Below, piece after piece: positions 25,199 to 33,806 of a stretch of DNA of 56,496 nt; within the stretch, counting starts at the first letter, position 1; every line of letters starts with the position of its first letter. A model generated the notes under the pieces. That model was not told the origin of the DNA and ran no database searches. It saw only the letters and a list, made by a program, of their open reading frames with translations. Position numbers and translations under genes: made by a program. Origin of the DNA: Proteobacteria bacterium ST_bin16 (GTDB lineage Bacteria > Pseudomonadota > Gammaproteobacteria > Burkholderiales > Nitrosomonadaceae); NCBI GenBank assembly GCA_002083595.1, contig MSXT01000040.1, forward strand, positions 1 through 56,496. Direction: 5' to 3'.

Positions 25199-26622
25199 AT
25201 CTACAACAATTACAACAGCTGCACACTTATCTTTGGACGCTGCCTCAGGCATCTGGCGATAAACGCGCGGAAGTCCTGCTGTACGGCAGTGCGCCTTTGC
25301 TCGCCAGCATGGACGACAAGGTGCTGGAGCAAATCGCCCATGTCGCCGCATTGCCCGGTTTGGTTGGCGCGGCGATGACCATGCCGGATGCGCATTGGGG
25401 TTACGGCTTCCCCATCGGCGGCGTGGCGGCATTCGATGCCGAACAGGGTGGCATTATTTCAGCCGGTGGTGTCGGTTTCGATATTTCCTGCGGCATCCGC
25501 TGCCTGTGCAGCAATCTCGATGTGCGCGATGCAGCGCCCTACTTCAATCAACTGGCCGACCGGTTGTTCGCCACGATCCCCGCAGGCGTCGGCGAAGAAG
25601 GCCATATCAATCTCAACCCGAAACAACTCGATCAAGTGTTGCTGGGCGGCGCACAATGGGCGGTGAAACAGGGCTACGGCGATGCCGCGGATCTGGATTA
25701 TGTGGAGGAAAACGGTTGTGTCTCCGGCGCGGTGCCGGGCAACGTATCCGAGCTGGCGAAAAAACGCCAACGCGGCGAAATGGGTACATTGGGTTCCGGC
25801 AATCATTATTTGGAAGTACAAGTCGTGGAACGCATTTACGACAACGTTACGGCGCAGGCTTTCGGTCTGCGCAAAGGCCAACTGGTAATTTCCATTCACT
25901 GCGGTTCGCGCGGACTCGGTCATCAGATCGGCACCGATTACCTGGTGACGCTGGCTAAGGCGGCTAGTCGTCTCGGCATCCACCTGCCCGACCGGGAATT
26001 GGCTTGCGCCCCGGTCAAATCGCCGGAAGGCCAGCAATACCTCGGCGCGATGAATGCCGCGATCAACTGCGCACTGGCCAACCGGCAAATTCTGACGCAT
26101 CTGACCCGCGACACATTCGCCGAAGTCTATTCCCAAGCCTCATTGGAAACGCTGTTCGACATCTCGCACAACACCTGCAAGAAAGAACAGCACGAAGTGG
26201 ACGGCAGAACCCGCTGGCTACACGTGCACCGCAAAGGCGCCACGCGCGCTTTTGCACCCGAACATCCCAGATTGCCGGCGCGATACCGTGACGTAGGGCA
26301 ACCGGTCATCATTGGCGGCAGCATGGGCACCGGCTCGTATATTCTCGCTGGCACTAGCAGCAATCAGGCCTTTGCTTCGTGCAGCCACGGCGCGGGCCGC
26401 GCCATGAGCCGTAACCAAGCATTGAAACACTGGGATGGCCGGACCTTGATCAATGATCTCGAACGGCAAGGCATCCTGATCCGCACCCGTTCGATGCGCG
26501 GCACGGCGGAAGAAGCGCCGGGTGCTTACAAGGATGTCGATCAGGTAGCCGAGGTCACGGAACAAGCGGGACTGGCGCGCAGAATCGCCTTTCTGCGCCC
26601 TAAAGTATGTATCAAAGGATAG
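25195..26622 (+). CDS. rtcB: RNA-splicing ligase RtcB
   Basis: 475 aa from ATG 25195, the ATGA overlap with archease. RtcB joins 2',3'-cyclic phosphate and 5'-OH RNA ends using GTP and Mn. Key blocks: GVGFDISCGIRC, GTLGSGNHYLEVQ, SIHCGSRGLGHQIG, SHNTCKKE and FASCSHGAGRAMSR, which holds the His that is guanylylated. No RtcA or RtcR is nearby, so this is an RtcB-archease-only repair unit. Confidence 0.95.
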   Translation: MNLQQLQQLHTYLWTLPQASGDKRAEVLLYGSAPLLASMDDKVLEQIAHVAALPGLVGAAMTMPDAHWGYGFPIGGVAAFDAEQGGIISAGGVGFDISCGIRCLCSNLDVRDAAPYFNQLADRLFATIPAGVGEEGHINLNPKQLDQVLLGGAQWAVKQGYGDAADLDYVEENGCVSGAVPGNVSELAKKRQRGEMGTLGSGNHYLEVQVVERIYDNVTAQAFGLRKGQLVISIHCGSRGLGHQIGTDYLVTLAKAASRLGIHLPDRELACAPVKSPEGQQYLGAMNAAINCALANRQILTHLTRDTFAEVYSQASLETLFDISHNTCKKEQHEVDGRTRWLHVHRKGATRAFAPEHPRLPARYRDVGQPVIIGGSMGTGSYILAGTSSNQAFASCSHGAGRAMSRNQALKHWDGRTLINDLERQGILIRTRSMRGTAEEAPGAYKDVDQVAEVTEQAGLARRIAFLRPKVCIKG

Positions 26623-26667
26623 TTGTTACCGGAAACGTTTAACTCAATTCAATAGGAGGAAAATTTC

Positions 26668-26970
26668 ATGGAAGTCATACTGCAAATCACCACGCGCGAT
26701 ATCCCCCACTCCGAAGCGCTCGAAAGTCATATCCGCGAAAAAGCGGAAAAACTGGAGAAGTTTTATCCGCACATCACCAGCTGCCGGATCGTCGTCGAAC
26801 TTCCACACAAACACCACCATCAAGGCCGGATGTTTGACGTGCACATCGACATGACGGTACCCGGCAGCGAAATCGTGGTCAATCGTGTTGCCAATGAAGA
26901 TGTTTACGTCGCCGTGCGCGATGCTTTCGATGCCGCCAAACGTCAACTGGAAGATCACGCCCGCAAATGA
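26668..26970 (+). CDS. Ribosome hibernation factor, short HPF/RaiA family
   Basis: 100 aa. EVILQITTRDIPHSEALESH, IREKAEKLEKFYPHI and EDVYVAVRDAFDAAKRQLED match short-form HPF/YfiA proteins that bind the 30S decoding region in stasis. No long C-terminal dimerisation domain. AGGAGG lies before the ATG. It sits between RNA repair and Lon, which fits a stress role. Confidence 0.85.
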   Translation: MEVILQITTRDIPHSEALESHIREKAEKLEKFYPHITSCRIVVELPHKHHHQGRMFDVHIDMTVPGSEIVVNRVANEDVYVAVRDAFDAAKRQLEDHARK

Positions 26971-27010
26971 CGCGGCGAAAAAATGCCAGCGGATCTCATG
27001 ACGGAAACGC

Positions 27011-27083
27011 TTGACAAAATTATCAGAGCGCGCAAGATGAAATGGATGTTCAATCTTTCACGGACGCATGGCTGACCGTGAAA
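27011..27083 (+). promoter_or_regulatory. Possible promoter and hairpin upstream of the BCAM0308-like gene
   Basis: TTGACA at 27011-27016 could be a -35 element; no good -10 is seen. A hairpin TTTCACGG / CCGTGAAA (27056-27063 with 27076-27083, 12-base loop) follows, so the next gene may have its own regulated leader. Confidence 0.35.
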
Positions 27084-27143
27084 GGATAAAAAAATGACTT
27101 CTCATTCAAACTGAAACAGTTGCAGCAGAAGGAGGAATTTATC

Positions 27144-27647
27144 ATGAGCATAAAAAACACACACCCTGGTTATCATCAAATTACGCGGCATGACGGTGTT
27201 TTCCAGGAACAAATTCACGATGCTTATCAAATCAAAGACAAGCTTCCCGAACCCACCGTTTGTCCACTATGTAGCGCGGTATTTCATAAAGGCCGGTGGC
27301 AATGGCTTGCTGCGCCGGTCAATGCCCATCAGCATAACTGTCCGGCCTGCCAGCGTATTCATGACCAGTATCCGGCTGGATTCCTGACCTTGCACGGTGA
27401 TTTCTTCTACGCACACCGGGATGAAATCATGCATTTGGTACAGCACGTTGAGAAAAAGGAAAAAACCGGACACCCGCTCAAGCGGATCATGGCGATGGAG
27501 ATAAAAGATCACGAGGTGCTGATTACCACAACCGACATTCACCTCGCGCGCGGTATCGGTGAAGCCATCCACGATGCGTACCAGGGTGAGCTGGAGTTTC
27601 ACTATAACGCAGCAGAAAATTTGTTGCGCGTGCATTGGTCACGTTGA
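27144..27647 (+). CDS. BCAM0308-family zinc-ribbon protein
   Basis: 167 aa from ATG 27144, preceded by a strong AGGAGG site. Two Cys pairs (CPLC near residue 39 and CPAC near 67) make a zinc ribbon; the C-terminal half (GHPLKRIMAMEIKDHEVLITTTDIHLARGIGEAIHDAYQG, split here: ITTTDIHLARGIGEAI) is an alpha/beta domain. It matches the BCAM0308 family, which I recall from the low-oxygen-activated region of Burkholderia cenocepacia. Biochemical role unknown. Confidence 0.75.
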   Translation: MSIKNTHPGYHQITRHDGVFQEQIHDAYQIKDKLPEPTVCPLCSAVFHKGRWQWLAAPVNAHQHNCPACQRIHDQYPAGFLTLHGDFFYAHRDEIMHLVQHVEKKEKTGHPLKRIMAMEIKDHEVLITTTDIHLARGIGEAIHDAYQGELEFHYNAAENLLRVHWSR

Positions 27648-27695
27648 ACCGTGAATTTAGCCGTTTTTCCATAACAACCAGAAAGGAGAAATCAA

Positions 27696-28145
27696 ATGTC
27701 TGTCGGTGAAATTTGCAATCGTGAAGTTATTGTTATCCAACGGGATGCAACCATTGTGGAAGCTGCCAAACTGATGCGCCAGTTTCATGTCGGCGCCGTC
27801 ATCGTGGTTGAAAAGCGTGACGGCCGCCAGATTCCGGTCGGCGTTGTCACGGATCGCGATCTGGTGGTGGAAGTTGTGGCGACTGAATTAGATGCCGCCG
27901 TGATCACCGTTGGCGACATTATGGCGACGGAAGTATTTACCATTAAGGAAAGCACCGCATCGCATGAAGCCATCGAATTCATGCGCCGCAAAACCATCCG
28001 GCGTTTGCCGGTCGTGGATGAATCGGGGGAATTGACCGGTATCCTGACGCTGGACGATGCGCTGCAATTATTATCGGAAGAGTTGCTCGATCTCGCCAAA
28101 CTGGTCCGGTACGAGCAAAAGAAAGAAACGCGGCATCGTCCATGA
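27696..28145 (+). CDS. CBS-domain pair protein
   Basis: 149 aa made almost entirely of two CBS motifs: VIQRDATIVEAAKLMRQFHV..VVTDRDLVVEVV and VFTIKESTASHEAIEFMRR..LPVVDESGELTGILTLDD. CBS pairs bind adenine nucleotides and act as energy or redox sensors. AAAGGAG precedes ATG 27696. It lies between the BCAM0308-like gene and lon. Confidence 0.87.
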   Translation: MSVGEICNREVIVIQRDATIVEAAKLMRQFHVGAVIVVEKRDGRQIPVGVVTDRDLVVEVVATELDAAVITVGDIMATEVFTIKESTASHEAIEFMRRKTIRRLPVVDESGELTGILTLDDALQLLSEELLDLAKLVRYEQKKETRHRP

Positions 28146-28287
28146 TGTTCTAGTTTTACCAGTAACCGGCACGACAAAGCCGGTTACCTGAAACAAGGCC
28201 AGCGGATCTCACTTGAATTCCTGGTTAAGCGCTCAAATATTCCAAGAGAATATTAAAACCGCCTTACATTCTGAAGGATGAGCCGCT

Positions 28288-30666
28288 ATGGAACCACTCG
28301 CCACAAATCCATTCGAGTTGCCTGCCAATGTCATTGCATTGGTGCCGATGCGCAACGTGGTGTTATTTCCGCACGTACTGATGCCCATTACGGTCGGCCG
28401 GGTGCGATCCATCGCCACCATTGAGCACGCACTGCAATCCAAAACGCCGATCGGCATCGTGCTGCAAAAAGATGCTGCTGTCGACAATCCGGGATTGGAA
28501 GCACTGTGCAGCACCGGCACTATCGCCAATATCGTGCGGCATATGACATCCGACGACAAAACACATCACGTCGTTTGCCAGGGTATGGAACGTTTCCAGA
28601 TCGAAGAATTGATCGAGGGATACCCGTTCATCGCCGCGCGCATAAAGCGCATTGAGGAATCGGCGCCCATCACCACACAAACCGAAGCGCTAGCACTGCA
28701 ATTGCGCGAACGCGCCACGCCATTGATTTTATCGCTATTGCCCGGCGTACCGGCGGAGCTTGCGCACGCTTTGCAAGCCACACGCGCGCCTTCCGATCTG
28801 GCCGACATTACCGCAAGCCTGCTCGATACCGAAGTGAGCGAAAAACAAATGCTGCTCGAAACCATCGATACCGAGGAACGGCTGCAAAAAGTGCTGCACA
28901 TCCTGTCGCGCCGTATCGAAGTGTTGCGCTTGTCGCAAGAAATTGGCGAGCGCACCAAAGAACAAATGGAAGACCGCGAGCGTAAATACCTGCTGCGCGA
29001 ACAATTGAAAGCGATTCAGAAAGAACTCGGCGAAGACGGCGACAACGATCAAGAAATCACGCAACTGGACGAAGCCATCGCCAATGCCGGCATGCCGGGC
29101 GATATCGAAGCGCAAACGCGCAAGGAATTGCACCGCTTGCAACGCATGCCGGGCGCTTCGAGTGAATTCTCGATGCTGCATACTTATCTGGAATGGATGA
29201 CCGAGTTGCCGTGGCGTCTGCCTGAGGAGGCGCCGATCGACCTGAATAGCGCGCGGCAGATTCTGGAAGCGGATCATTTCGGGCTGGAGCGTATCAAGCA
29301 ACGCATCATCGAATTCCTCGCGGTGCAGAAATTGAAACCGCAAGGCCGGGCGCCGATTCTGTGTTTTGTCGGACCGCCCGGTGTCGGCAAAACATCGTTA
29401 GGCCAAAGCATCGCGCGCGCATTGCAGCGTTCGTTTGTACGCGTTTCATTGGGCGGCGTGCACGACGAAGCCGAAATGCGCGGTCACCGCCGCACCTACG
29501 TCGGCGCGATGCCGGGCAACATCGTGCAAGGATTACGCAAAGCGGGCGCGCGTAACTGCGTCATGATGCTCGACGAGATCGACAAAATGTCTGCCAGCAT
29601 GCAAGGCGCCCCCTCCGCCGCCTTGCTGGAAATTCTCGATCCGGAGCAGAATTCGACGTTTCGCGATAATTATCTCGGTGTGCCGTTCGACTTAAGCCGA
29701 GTAATTTTCATCGCCACCGCGAATGTAATCGACAACGTGCCGCCGCCGGTGCGCGATCGTATGGAAATTATCGATCTCCCCGGCTACACGCAGGAGGAGA
29801 AACTGCAAATCGCTTTGCGGTATTTAGTGCAGCGTCAAAGTGAAGCGAACGGCTTACGCGAGGAACAGTGCACGCTCACACCCGAGGCGCTGCAAAGCAT
29901 TGTGGCCAACTACACCCGTGAAGCCGGTGTGCGTCAGTTCGAGCGGGAAATCGGCCGGGTCATGCGGAACGTGGCCCTGCGCATTGCGGAAGGCAAACAA
30001 CAGCAAGTGCGAATCGACGTGAGCGATTTGGATGCGATCCTGGGCGCGGAAAAATTTGAACACGAACTCGCGCTGCATACCGACTTACCCGGTGTCGCCA
30101 CCGGTCTGGCCTGGACACCGGTGGGCGGCGATATTCTGTTCATCGAAGCCACACGCATCAATGGCAGTGGAAGACTGATTTTGACCGGTCAGCTCGGCGA
30201 TGTCATGAAGGAAAGCGCGCAAGCCGCGCTCACGCTGGTCAAAGCGCGCGCCAGCGATCTCAATATCCCGTTAGCGCTGTTTGACGGTGTCGATGTGCAC
30301 ATGCACGTTCCGGCAGGCGCGATTCCCAAAGACGGACCGAGCGCGGGTGTAGCGATGTTCATCGCGCTCGCTTCGCTTTTCACCAACCGCCCGGTGCGCC
30401 ACGATGTCGCCATGACCGGTGAAATCAGTTTGCGCGGCTTGGTATTGCCAGTCGGCGGCATCAAGGAAAAAATACTCGCGGCGCAGCGTGCCGGTATTCA
30501 AACCGTGTTGTTGCCTGCGCGTAACCAAAAAGATCTGCGAGATGTTCCGGAAGCAACGCGCATGGCGATGCAGTTTGTTTTACTGGAAACCGCCGACGAT
30601 GCCATGCAAGCGGCATTGCATCAAACCGCCAACCCGATGCCAGCGGCGGGATTCAAGCTTGTTTGA
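28288..30666 (+). CDS. lon: Lon protease (ATP-dependent)
   Basis: 792 aa. N-terminal substrate domain (VPMRNVVLFPHVLMPITVGR), AAA+ domain with Walker A GPPGVGKTSLGQS (about 361) and MMLDEIDKMS, and the protease Ser in PKDGPSAGVAMF (about 685) with its Lys in GGIKEKILAAQRAG (about 728). AAGGA lies before ATG 28288. Its position in a stress cluster, rather than next to clpX, suggests that it is a second Lon. A CTTGAA at 28212 could be part of a heat-shock promoter, but the -10 is poor. Confidence 0.95.
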   Translation: MEPLATNPFELPANVIALVPMRNVVLFPHVLMPITVGRVRSIATIEHALQSKTPIGIVLQKDAAVDNPGLEALCSTGTIANIVRHMTSDDKTHHVVCQGMERFQIEELIEGYPFIAARIKRIEESAPITTQTEALALQLRERATPLILSLLPGVPAELAHALQATRAPSDLADITASLLDTEVSEKQMLLETIDTEERLQKVLHILSRRIEVLRLSQEIGERTKEQMEDRERKYLLREQLKAIQKELGEDGDNDQEITQLDEAIANAGMPGDIEAQTRKELHRLQRMPGASSEFSMLHTYLEWMTELPWRLPEEAPIDLNSARQILEADHFGLERIKQRIIEFLAVQKLKPQGRAPILCFVGPPGVGKTSLGQSIARALQRSFVRVSLGGVHDEAEMRGHRRTYVGAMPGNIVQGLRKAGARNCVMMLDEIDKMSASMQGAPSAALLEILDPEQNSTFRDNYLGVPFDLSRVIFIATANVIDNVPPPVRDRMEIIDLPGYTQEEKLQIALRYLVQRQSEANGLREEQCTLTPEALQSIVANYTREAGVRQFEREIGRVMRNVALRIAEGKQQQVRIDVSDLDAILGAEKFEHELALHTDLPGVATGLAWTPVGGDILFIEATRINGSGRLILTGQLGDVMKESAQAALTLVKARASDLNIPLALFDGVDVHMHVPAGAIPKDGPSAGVAMFIALASLFTNRPVRHDVAMTGEISLRGLVLPVGGIKEKILAAQRAGIQTVLLPARNQKDLRDVPEATRMAMQFVLLETADDAMQAALHQTANPMPAAGFKLV

Positions 30667-30983
30667 ACAGGCATTACCAGAACATGGGGAGCCATTCCGG
30701 ATGATCATGCGCATCAAACCACCATCCATGAATTTCTAGGCATTTTGCTTAGAGAAAGATAAGCGATGCGCTTATATATTTATGCCGCCAACCGTTCCAA
30801 AATACCAAAGCGGTAGTTAAATACAAAAAATAAAGCTAAATAAAGCGGCAATTTGCCGCATTGTAGTTTCCTCCCTGTCCAGTTACAGTGAATCACCGGA
30901 AGCCAGTTCAATGTGTCTGTTATATGGTTGTCACATTGTCTTGCTATCCTGGAAATATCGCCTAATATGAGGAGTAAATTCAA
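30667..30983. other. Intergenic region after lon, with terminator-like hairpin
   Basis: 317 bases. ATAAGCG / CGCTTAT with loop ATG at 30759-30775 probably ends the lon transcript. GCGGCAA / TTGCCGC at about 30842-30857 is a second short palindrome. No gene is supported. GAGGAG at about 30968 is the ribosome site of the next gene. Confidence 0.45.
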
Positions 30984-31340
30984 ATGATGCATGCTGAAAC
31001 TCTCGATAACTTTAACGCCATTAGTCATCTTTACAAACAAAAAAACAATTGTTCCTTCTATGAATCGGGTCAATTGCGGCGCGCGAAAATGCATGCCGCG
31101 CAGCTCATTGGTGCAATCGATACCGAGCAAATGCTGCCCCCGGTTTTGTATCAACTGCTCGAAGCCAGTCTTGTTCTGGAAACGACCGATTGCAAGCTGC
31201 TTGCTGCCCACCTGAAAAGAACGCCCGCCACCATTCGCAGTGAATTTAAAAGCATCTGCGAAATTCTTGGTTCGGCTGAAAACACGCGGAATGACCGTCG
31301 CTTTAACAGCCGAGAAAATAAAAGCGCTGTCAATATCTAA
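30984..31340 (+). CDS. Small HTH-like protein of unknown function
   Basis: 118 aa. The segment LLAAHLKRTPATIRSEFKSI (about 73-92) has the shape of a helix-turn-helix, as in LuxR-type C-termini, but no receiver or ligand domain is present. GAGGAG precedes the ATG; two adjacent Met codons allow a start at 30984 or 30987. It stands between lon and the DUF2934-Hsp20 pair and may regulate them. Confidence 0.65.
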   Translation: MMHAETLDNFNAISHLYKQKNNCSFYESGQLRRAKMHAAQLIGAIDTEQMLPPVLYQLLEASLVLETTDCKLLAAHLKRTPATIRSEFKSICEILGSAENTRNDRRFNSRENKSAVNI

Positions 31341-31356
31341 GTATTTACTTAGTTAA

Positions 31357-31384
31357 AAATAAGTATTTTCTTACTTATTTTTTA
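31357..31384 (+). terminator. AT-rich hairpin with T tail
   Basis: Stem AAATAAGTA / TACTTATTT with loop TTTTCT, then TTT. A weak intrinsic terminator for the HTH-like gene. Confidence 0.55.
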
Positions 31385-31407
31385 AAAAAACTTCACTAAG
31401 ATAATCA

Positions 31408-31429
31408 ATTGATAAAGGTCTTTATCAAT
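31408..31429. promoter_or_regulatory. Operator-like perfect inverted repeat
   Basis: ATTGATAAAG and CTTTATCAAT are 10-base arms separated by GT, 48 bases before the DUF2934 start. The two-base spacing and lack of a T tail point to a dimeric DNA-binding protein rather than a terminator. It is not a standard FNR box, because the TTGAT and ATCAA halves are 10 bases apart rather than 4. Confidence 0.6.
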
Positions 31430-31476
31430 CTCATCTTTCAGTACGAATAAATATCCTGCTAAAGGAGGATTATCAA

Positions 31477-31761
31477 ATGCCAAGCAAAGTCAGCGAAGGA
31501 GAAACCAAGAAATCCGGCACAAGGTTATCAAAAAGCGAAGAGCGGATACTCGCAAATCAGGTCTTGAATCCAGCAAAACCGGCTGATCGCCAGGAAATGA
31601 TCGCCACCGCGGCTTATTTCCGGGCTGAGAAGCGCGGCTTCACGGGCAATGAGACAGATGCCCTGCATGATTGGCTTGAAGCTGAGCGGGAAGTCGATAA
31701 TGAGCTGGATATATTTGATAGCGGCAGCATAGATTTTCAATTTCTCACCATTAAAGAATAA
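31477..31761 (+). CDS. DUF2934 protein
   Basis: 94 aa. The core IATAAYFRAEKRGF..ALHDWLEAEREVD is the DUF2934 signature, common in stress-related clusters of proteobacteria; function unknown. An excellent ribosome site, AAAGGAGG, lies upstream. It is 23 bases before hsp20, so probably one transcript. Confidence 0.85.
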   Translation: MPSKVSEGETKKSGTRLSKSEERILANQVLNPAKPADRQEMIATAAYFRAEKRGFTGNETDALHDWLEAEREVDNELDIFDSGSIDFQFLTIKE

Positions 31762-31784
31762 TCCTTAGTCAGGGAGTAAAAATC

Positions 31785-32234
31785 ATGTCAAGAATTGTCC
31801 GCCATTCTCCACTGCCCGGCGATTTAGCGCGCTTCGATCCCTTCATGAACCTGGACGATTGGTTCAAAGGATTCGGATTACGTTCATTTCCCGGCGAAAC
31901 GGAAACCACGTCGCTGATCAGGATCGATGTCAAAGAAAACGATAAAACCTATACCGTCCGCGCCGAAATCCCCGGCGCCAATAAAGATGACATTAAGGTG
32001 CAAGTCGACGGCAACCGGGTTTCCATCAGTGCCGAAACAAAAAAAGAAAAAGAAGAAAAAGAAGGTGACCGGGTGATTTGCCGCGAATGCTATCAAGGCT
32101 CCAGCTACCGGAGCTTCACCTTGCACAGTGCGGTTGATGAATCAAAAACGGAAGCCAAGTATAAAGACGGCATACTCGAACTGACACTGCCCAAGGTGAA
32201 TGGATCGGGCGCCAGAAAAATAGCCATCAAATAA
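31785..32234 (+). CDS. Small heat-shock protein Hsp20
   Basis: 149 aa alpha-crystallin-family chaperone that holds unfolding proteins. The core runs from IDVKENDKTYTVRAEIPG to DGILELTLPKVNGSGARKI, with the conserved A-x-x-x-x-G-x-L-type element as KYKDGILELTLPK. The N-terminal LARFDPFMNLDDWFKGF is typical of class A members. A terminator follows. Confidence 0.93.
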   Translation: MSRIVRHSPLPGDLARFDPFMNLDDWFKGFGLRSFPGETETTSLIRIDVKENDKTYTVRAEIPGANKDDIKVQVDGNRVSISAETKKEKEEKEGDRVICRECYQGSSYRSFTLHSAVDESKTEAKYKDGILELTLPKVNGSGARKIAIK

Positions 32235-32292
32235 CCGTAACCGCTTGCAACAGCGGAGATTATTCCTCGTCGCATTGAATTACCGATACCAC

Positions 32293-32331
32293 AAAACCCT
32301 GCGGCCAGCTGTAACCGGCTGCGGGGTTTTT
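32293..32331 (+). terminator. Rho-independent terminator after hsp20
   Basis: A 14-bp stem (AAAACCCTGCGGCC / GGCTGCGGGGTTTT, two G-T pairs) with a 10-base loop and T tail. Confidence 0.85.
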
Positions 32332-32449
32332 CCGGTGATATTCGCACCCAAGTCAACCAAGTGCCGCAGTTTTTGTCTTCTATGCAGCATTGTATTGCCG
32401 CATAATACGCTGAACCCGAAGATTAACTGGATAGGTAAAAGGAAAATTC

Positions 32450-33454
32450 ATGATTAAAGCGTATGCGGCATTTGAACCTGGTGGAAAACTCCAGCCTTTT
32501 GAATACGATCCCGGTGCATTGGACGATCACGATGTTGAAATCGCGGTCGAGCATTGCGGCATTTGCCATAGCGATTTAAGCATGCTGCACAATGACTGGG
32601 GAATCACCCAATATCCCTTCGTGCCGGGACATGAAATCATCGGCACCATTGCGGCCAAAGGTGCGCATGTCAATAATCTATCAGTAGGCCAGCGTGTCGG
32701 CCTGGGCTGGCATGCCGGTTACTGCATGACGTGCCACAGCTGTTTGTCCGGCGACCATAATCTCTGCGCGCAGCCGGAATCCACCATCGTAGGCCACCAC
32801 GGCGGTTTTGCCGACAAAGTACGCGCCAAGGCGGTCAGTGTTGTCGCATTGCCCGATGGCCTCAACGCACAAAACGCGGGTCCGCTGTTCTGCGGCGGAA
32901 TCACCGTTTTCAATCCGCTGCTGCAATACAACGTTTCGCCCACGGCCCAAGTCGCCGTCATCGGTATTGGCGGTTTAGGGCATATCGCACTGCAATTTCT
33001 GCGTGCATGGGGTTGCCGGGTAACAGCTTTCACTTCGAGTGAAGACAAAAAGAAGGAAGCGCTGGCGATGGGCGCGCACGATGTGCTGGACACGAAAAAA
33101 CCAAGCGAACTGGCTGCCGCAGCTGGCCGCTTTGATTTGATTTTAACCACCGTCAATGTCAAACTGGATTGGAATGCCTATATCGCCACTCTGCGTCCCA
33201 AAGGCCGTTTGCATTTTCTCGGCGTGCCGCTTGAACCGCTGGATATCAATGTATTCCCGCTGATCGCCAATCAATGCTCGGTGTCGGGTTCCCCCGTCGG
33301 CAGTCCCGCCGGTATCGCGACCATGCTGCGTTTTGCCGTGCAACACAAGATCGAACCGGTCACTGAAGTTTTCCGTTTTGATCAAGTCAATGAAGCGCTG
33401 GCCAGATTGGCAAGCGGTCAGGCGAAATACCGCATTGTATTAAGTCACCCGTAA
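32450..33454 (+). CDS. Zinc-dependent NAD(P) alcohol dehydrogenase (YahK/AdhC-like)
   Basis: 334 aa. Catalytic zinc: CGICHSDLSMLHNDWG and PGHEIIG; structural zinc: CMTCHSCLSGDHNLC. Cofactor loop: VAVIGIGGLGHIALQFLRAWG. This is the cinnamyl-alcohol/aldehyde-reductase-like subfamily, often NADPH-linked. Own promoter region and terminators on both sides indicate a single-gene transcript at the end of the stress cluster. Confidence 0.9.
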   Translation: MIKAYAAFEPGGKLQPFEYDPGALDDHDVEIAVEHCGICHSDLSMLHNDWGITQYPFVPGHEIIGTIAAKGAHVNNLSVGQRVGLGWHAGYCMTCHSCLSGDHNLCAQPESTIVGHHGGFADKVRAKAVSVVALPDGLNAQNAGPLFCGGITVFNPLLQYNVSPTAQVAVIGIGGLGHIALQFLRAWGCRVTAFTSSEDKKKEALAMGAHDVLDTKKPSELAAAAGRFDLILTTVNVKLDWNAYIATLRPKGRLHFLGVPLEPLDINVFPLIANQCSVSGSPVGSPAGIATMLRFAVQHKIEPVTEVFRFDQVNEALARLASGQAKYRIVLSHP

Positions 33455-33806
33455 CCGGAGATTTTGCCTGGCTGTTGTCAGGCAAAATTTTCATGCTCAC
33501 TTCATTCCATTTTTGCCAGATGAGCAGCAGAAAACTGATCGCTGAATAGGAACTTTGGCATTTTTCCGGGAACTTTCCAGCGCCAATCCACTCCATCCAA
33601 ACTGTTAATTTTTGCTTGCCGATAAACATTTAGCGGAGCGGTCGTTAGTCAATCATTTATAATAGCGCGCATTTTTCAATCCGGTATTTCCCCGATTCGC
33701 CCGTTACGCATAAATCCAATACATCAGACCCTAACACTTCAATTCAGCAGATTTGAAACCGCTTGCCGTTAAGAACGGCTGGTTTCATTAGTGAAAAATT
33801 CAATTT
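33455..33806. other. Intergenic region with two hairpins
   Basis: 352 bases. ATTTTGCCTG / CAGGCAAAAT at 33461-33488, followed by TTT, is the terminator of the dehydrogenase. GAAACC-GCCGTT / AACGGC-GGTTTC at 33755-33786 is an interrupted hairpin just before the acyltransferase remnant and may be a leader structure. No gene seen. Confidence 0.65.

Noticed and set aside
31408..31429. FNR/ANR box
   Set aside because: The TTGAT and ATCAA halves are 10 bases apart instead of 4, so it is an inverted repeat of another kind.
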